From assembly GCA_900169235.1 (NCBI GenBank), contig FWCC01000483.1:1-11329 (forward strand): a stretch of DNA of 11,329 bases, in the 5' to 3' direction. Made by a program: the position numbers and the translations under genes. The DNA comes from Zarea fungicola. Taxonomy: Eukaryota; Ascomycota; Sordariomycetes; Hypocreales; Cordycipitaceae. The notes beneath the pieces are model-generated. The model was not told where the DNA came from. It made no database searches and was given only the letters and a program-made list of their open reading frames with translations. Position 1 is the stretch's first letter. Every line of letters begins with the position of its first letter. This document shows, one piece after another, positions 7,757-11,329 of the stretch.

Positions 7757-8155
7757 ATGACGGTAGCAAGGCAAACCAAGAAGACCGTACCATTGATTAC
7801 GCAAGGAAGAAACTGCGCCGGAAAAGTCCCCGAATCCTCGGCAGTGTCGGCTCGGCGCCGCAACAGCACTAGCCACAAGACTACAAGCCGCAAGACTGTA
7901 TGCCGCAAGACATGTCGTAAGACATGCAGCAAAACTACAAACAGCGGAACTACAGGCCAGCCACTGGGGCTCGTGCGACAGAATGGTAGGATGTGGAGCC
8001 TTAGATTGGCAGCCACTGGCAGAAGGTCAGTAAAGCAAATGCACCACCAACATGGGAACCCTTCTAACGTGCCGCAGCGGCTAAGACGCCCGTTGAGCGG
8101 GTCGATGAGAGAACGTGATTCATTATTACTTGGCATTGGCATGTATAGTCGATGA
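7757..8155 (+). CDS. Hypothetical small basic protein with Lys-Thr/Cys-Arg repeats
   Basis: This is an ATG frame of 132 codons with no recognised family. The product is strongly basic. Its centre (about residues 38-66) repeats a K-T-(T/V/C) pattern with interspersed Ser, Cys and Arg (SHKTTSRKTVCRKTCRKTC), encoded by an imperfect tandem repeat. No signal peptide or membrane helix is seen. The opposite strand is also open across the whole region (8190-7747) and would read as a Leu/Val-rich hydrophobic protein, which shows the repeat keeps both strands open by composition. It may be a genuine basic nucleic-acid-binding protein or a chance frame over a repeat. Confidence 0.25.
   Translation: MTVARQTKKTVPLITQGRNCAGKVPESSAVSARRRNSTSHKTTSRKTVCRKTCRKTCSKTTNSGTTGQPLGLVRQNGRMWSLRLAATGRRSVKQMHHQHGNPSNVPQRLRRPLSGSMRERDSLLLGIGMYSR
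7877..7955 (+). repeat. Imperfect 12/15-bp tandem repeat
   Basis: Units starting AAGAC or AAAAC recur at 12- or 15-nt steps (AAGACTACAAGCCGC, AAGACTGTATGCCGC, AAGACATGTCGT, AAGACATGCAGC, AAAACTACAAACAGC). All steps are multiples of three, so the reading frame is kept. Confidence 0.65.
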
Positions 8156-8871
8156 GCTTGGACACGCGCAACCTGTATTGCATGAGACACTATTTAATGT
8201 TATTTTAATGTGACTTATTGAAAATTACTCGACGTGCCAGCTGCCAGCTGGTTCTGTGTGCCGGGTTGCGTATAAATATCGGGCAGTGCCAATTATAGTT
8301 CGATGCTATGTCAACCCGTCGTGCGATGAGCTGTGTGTGAAACTGGTAATAAGGGCTTAATATGAATCTGGCTGAGACTGTAGAACTATGAACTTGGCGC
8401 TGCTTATGGAAATGAATGGCAGGGGGTTCAATCATTTGAAAGATATCGGTGAGCGACGCCGGACCAACGCATGTAGACTACGGTGCCGTGTATACTTCAA
8501 TCTGTAGGCCGAGCCCCCAAACGCACGTGTGTGTGGTCTACCAAAGGTGACCAGCTTACAGCTCATGTTTGAATGATAAGAAAGCCTTACGACATGGCTA
8601 TGCGAGGCTGATGGGAGCATTACGGTGCCGTAAATGGTAGATCCTCTGACGCCAAGGTCTCTGTCACGATCAATCGAGATGTTCAACATACATACACGAG
8701 TCGTGGAGACGCAGAGCAGGGTGAACGTTGTTACGTTTGTCATATGCAAGCCCATGACACGCCTCGGCAGTCGGTGACACGAACACGATAACTGGGCTTG
8801 GAATAAGAACTGAGAGCAATGACAGATCACTAGCATAGCTCTGCATCCACCCAGGTATGTTTATAAAACAG
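8156..8871. other. Stretch without a supported gene; TATA-like box at 8271-8278
   Basis: Frames here are short and lack coherent features. A TATAAATA at 8271-8278 (+) is a good core-promoter match with no gene clearly attached to it. It could serve an unresolved first exon of the zinc-ribbon-like frame downstream. A minus-strand frame at 8432-8836 was judged a chance frame. Confidence 0.45.
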
Positions 8872-9257
8872 TGATCCCCGTCTTTGTAAAACGAGGACCA
8901 GGCGAGGGAACTTGCCACAAGTGCTTTTCTTCAATCATGTCATATCACGGCACGGTGCTGTCCATTGACTGCTTGGGTTGTCAAAGAAGAATAGAGCTTA
9001 CCTTGTTAGACGAACCGAGAGACTTTGGATTTCAGAGTCTGGGGGATCATTGGCACTATTGCGGATGCTGCGCGGAAACGGTTGCTTCTTCAGCTGGCAC
9101 AGGCTTCACACGGGCTGTGAGGTCACCTGGGTACGTGTCAGCGCAGCTTGTTCATTATAGACGATTAATCGGTGCGGTAGGCGAGTACTTCTATGCAAGA
9201 GAAAACCAAAGACAAGGGCAATGTGTCGACAAGAAATCGCGAAAGGGTTTGTGTTGA
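8872..9257 (+). CDS. Zinc-ribbon-like hypothetical frame, 5' end unresolved
   Basis: The frame runs to a stop at 9257 and is open upstream to 8823 with no ATG before 8937. It encodes C-X2-C (codons at 8913 and 8922), then 15 residues, then C-X2-C (8970 and 8979), a zinc-ribbon-like spacing, followed by an HWHYCGCC segment. Starting at the ATG at 8937 would lose the first Cys pair, so an upstream exon entering through the AAAACAG acceptor at 8870-8871 is more likely if the gene is real. I could not fix that exon. A GTGAGC donor at 8449 after a short ATG frame (8406) is in phase but would need an intron of about 420 nt. The remaining C-terminal part is not recognised. It may be a degraded fragment. 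Confidence 0.28.
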
Positions 9258-10499
9258 ACTAAATCTGGTTTTGTTACATGATGGTCACTGCATTGGCAAT
9301 GAACTCAGTATCTAGTGTCGAAATTGAAAAATTCACGCATCTTACTCATGACCCCTCTCCTGTATACTGATACAAATATTAACCTTTATTGCATCATATG
9401 TGTCGAAATGGGAGAGACTCTCCCTCCTAAGTGATCTGTGATCTTGTATTTAACATCCTGATACGTCTGTCTTTCAAGGCAGGCTGCCGAAGTTTACCTC
9501 AAACGTAGCCAATTAGCATTAGTTGTGCATCCATAGTTACACATGAGTTGGAGCTGAGCGGTCACAATACCAAAACACTCCGCCACTTGGATGCGCCAAA
9601 AGCGACAGATTGATCCATGGAATAAAGTGACAAATGATAAAAGAGAAATGACGAATGAGAAAAAAAAAGGGGTTTCCATGCCACGAATCTGGCATAACCA
9701 AGCAAAAGCAAGAAGACAGAAGCAGAGGAAAAATAGATAGCCACAGTTTCGTCAGGTACGGGACCAACAGGGGACATGAAGGAAATGGACTCGTAGAGCG
9801 AAGCCATTGTCCGTCAAAAAATGGATCAGCCGAAAGGGATCAGTTGTTCAATTTGGCTTATGAGCACAGACTGCTGAGGGGCAAAGACTCGAGACGATAG
9901 CCTTGCTCGAAAAAAAAGTGCAGCAGCAGCGGAGGATGTGAAAATGACGCAGTCTTCTCTCATCACCGCAATAACAGTTTGTTGCTACGGCCATGGTGTT
10001 GCGCCGTCGACTTTGGAGAATAGAGCAACATAGAGACCAGTGTCACCATCAAGCAATTGGATCTCTTAATCACTCTTGCAATGTTATGGAGCACAACTCC
10101 CTCAATGTATACAACATCTGAGTCCCCGTCCACGCAACAGTGGCATTTGCCTACGTCATGGTAGCCGCGAATGCCTACCAGGCTGGCGTGCTCCTTGCCC
10201 GACAATGTTCTATACATGGAGCCTATATATAGTATGAACTGTTTTGCAGCTTCCGCTTTCCCGTGCTCTGTTCCATCCACATGCATTCTATTGACTCTTC
10301 GTCTATGAATAGGGCATGAGCCATATTCCGCACACTGCCCCTACATCATCCATTGTCGAAGTAAGAACTAAGAATCGTGGATTGCTCATTCCTTATTCGT
10401 TGTGTTTTTCTTACAGTGTACTGGTACTCGAAGTCTTGATCCCAATTCTTATTTTGGACCTTTCGTTTTAGTGCGAGAACATATTCACCATCCGCAGCC
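9258..10499. other. Gene-poor region upstream of the DUF3435 gene
   Basis: Over 1.2 kb has no supported gene. The best open frame is on the minus strand, 10286-9963 (ATG start, 107 codons, MHVDGTEHGKAEAAKQ...). It has mixed protein-like composition but no recognised domain, and would be divergent from the DUF3435 gene. A perfect 7-bp inverted repeat (GGGAGAG-A-CTCTCCC) lies at 9410-9424, and a run of A's at about 9659-9668. If the DUF3435 gene is a Starship captain, the element's left terminus would be expected in or near this stretch. Confidence 0.45.
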
Positions 10500-11329
10500 A
10501 TGTCGAACCTAGTGCTGGCCCAAGCGACTATTCCAAACGTTCGAGCGAGGCGAGCCCTGCAACGCTTGAACATCAGACGTCTAAAAGGCATTGCTACGGT
10601 GCCAAGATCTTCAGAAGCAACTTGGAACAAAATACAATACGTGACAGGCAATGCGATTGCAACGGCAAGCCAGAAGTCCAGCGAATCAAGCTTCTCATAC
10701 GGCACAGCGTCATCCAGCACGGCAACTTCCAATGTCCCCTCCACCTCATTGCCGGAGCACAATCCTTATGCGGAGTTATCTGAAGATGAGCTGTATGAGA
10801 AGTTTCGAAAGGATGGGCCGGTGCTGGCCGATCACAGTGACAATACCAAAGCGGCCAAGAAATCGGAGGAGGCTAAATGGATCATGTAAGATGAAGACTA
10901 GACTAGTACGGCATGTGAAATGAGCAAGTGGACGGTACGACACTAACTCTCGCCATTGCAGGTTCTGCCAACGTCGGAAGAAAGATGCAGACGAGGAACT
11001 CAAGAAAGGCGACGCAGCACTGTTCAAGGTGTACCTGGTTTCCCGAGTGAAGTGGTCTCGGATCGAAAAGCAGTCGTCCATCATGACGTACTGGAAAACG
11101 TTAAGCATGGTGTATGCAGAGAAAGCAAAAGCTTGGATGAGCGATGGTATTCTCTATGACATTCGCAACGTGAGTCAAAGCCGGCGTGGAATGTATGAAT
11201 GCTGGCGCTGATGATTCGGCAGTGGATGCGCACAGACTTGACGCCGAAATTTTGTCTTGATACCTCGCAGAAAGAGAAAGCTGGGCTCTATATCGAGGAT
11301 TTGGCCTTGCTGCTCAATCAACTCTGGAT
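10500..11329 (+). CDS. DUF3435/FluG-domain tyrosine-recombinase-like protein (Starship captain family), partial 5' end
   Basis: Exons are 10500-10885, 10962-11169 and 11223 to the window edge. The introns are 10886-10961 (76 nt, GTAAGA, CTAAC branch, TGCAG) and 11170-11222 (53 nt, GTGAGT, CTGAT branch, GGCAG). Junctions are phase 2 and phase 0 and give 233 residues so far. Residues 1-128 are a basic, Ser-rich disordered lead-in with an acidic YAELSEDELYEKF patch. From about 150 the sequence matches the N-terminal core of DUF3435 proteins as I know them: SSIMTYWKTLSMVYAEK (167-183), ILYDIRNW (192-199), then LTPKF and KEKAGLYIEDLALLL. In this family that region is a helical, DNA-binding-like domain ahead of a tyrosine-recombinase catalytic domain. 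The catalytic Arg/His/Tyr residues would lie beyond the window, so activity cannot be judged. Captains sit at one end of Starship elements and are transcribed inward, but many DUF3435 genes are solitary or decayed. Confidence 0.88.

Noticed and set aside
8432..8836. Minus-strand ORF of 134 codons
   Set aside because: It has mixed His/Ser/Arg composition with no motif, no splice support, and a competing frame nearby.
9494..9807. Minus-strand hydrophobic ORFs (61-81 codons) as a small membrane protein
   Set aside because: The hydrophobicity comes from Phe/Leu codons opposite an A-rich run on the + strand. Three overlapping frames share it, so it is more likely compositional.
10346..10762. Minus-strand ORF of 138 codons overlapping the DUF3435 gene start
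   Set aside because: It is a shadow of exon 1 of the captain-like gene, which is supported by two introns and family resemblance.
1..11329. CRISPR array, tRNA or rRNA genes
   Set aside because: No regularly spaced direct repeats with unique spacers, and no cloverleaf or rRNA-like stretch, were seen. The genome is eukaryotic, so CRISPR is not expected.

Overview
The window looks like an accessory, gene-sparse stretch of a filamentous ascomycete (Pezizomycotina) genome. The reasons are the short spliceosomal introns (about 50-76 nt, GT...AG, with CTAAC/CTGAC-like branch sites), the lack of bacterial operon structure, and a DUF3435/FluG-domain tyrosine-recombinase-like gene, a family typical of Pezizomycotina. 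Four genes plus the partial recombinase rest on splice junctions that join two or more open frames in matching phase. Other coding calls are weaker and marked so.

Layout from left to right. At 232-1395 (+) is a two-exon gene with a small MADS-box-like N-terminus and a long disordered tail. At 1671-1973 (+) is a small coiled-coil ORF. At 2149-2709 (+) is a two-exon four-helix membrane protein of a common but uncharacterised fungal type. At 3094-3856 (-) is a two-exon four-helix membrane protein whose topology recalls SUR7/PalI. It is convergent with the previous gene. At 4241-4684 (+) is a coiled-coil protein with a C-terminal nuclear-localisation-like lysine cluster, divergent from the previous gene across a promoter region that carries a CGG-N4-CCG motif. 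At 4903-5211 (-) is a possible small gene or gene remnant. At 5340-6942 (+) is a secreted-then-anchored Ser/Thr-rich mucin-like single-pass protein with a 12-bp tandem repeat.

From 6943 to about 10499 there is little convincing coding sequence. Two weak candidates stand out: a Lys/Arg/Cys/Thr repeat ORF (7757-8155) and a zinc-ribbon-like ORF lacking a start codon (8872-9257). At the right end (10500 to the window edge, +) begins a three-exon DUF3435 protein, related to the captain recombinases of Starship giant transposons. Only its N-terminal third or less is present.

The genes do not form an obvious pathway. The mix of orphan membrane and cell-surface proteins, coiled coils and a recombinase family gene fits a lineage-specific or mobile compartment. 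If the DUF3435 gene is a true captain, the cargo should lie to the right of this window, and the gene-poor 9258-10499 stretch would be where to look for the element's left edge.
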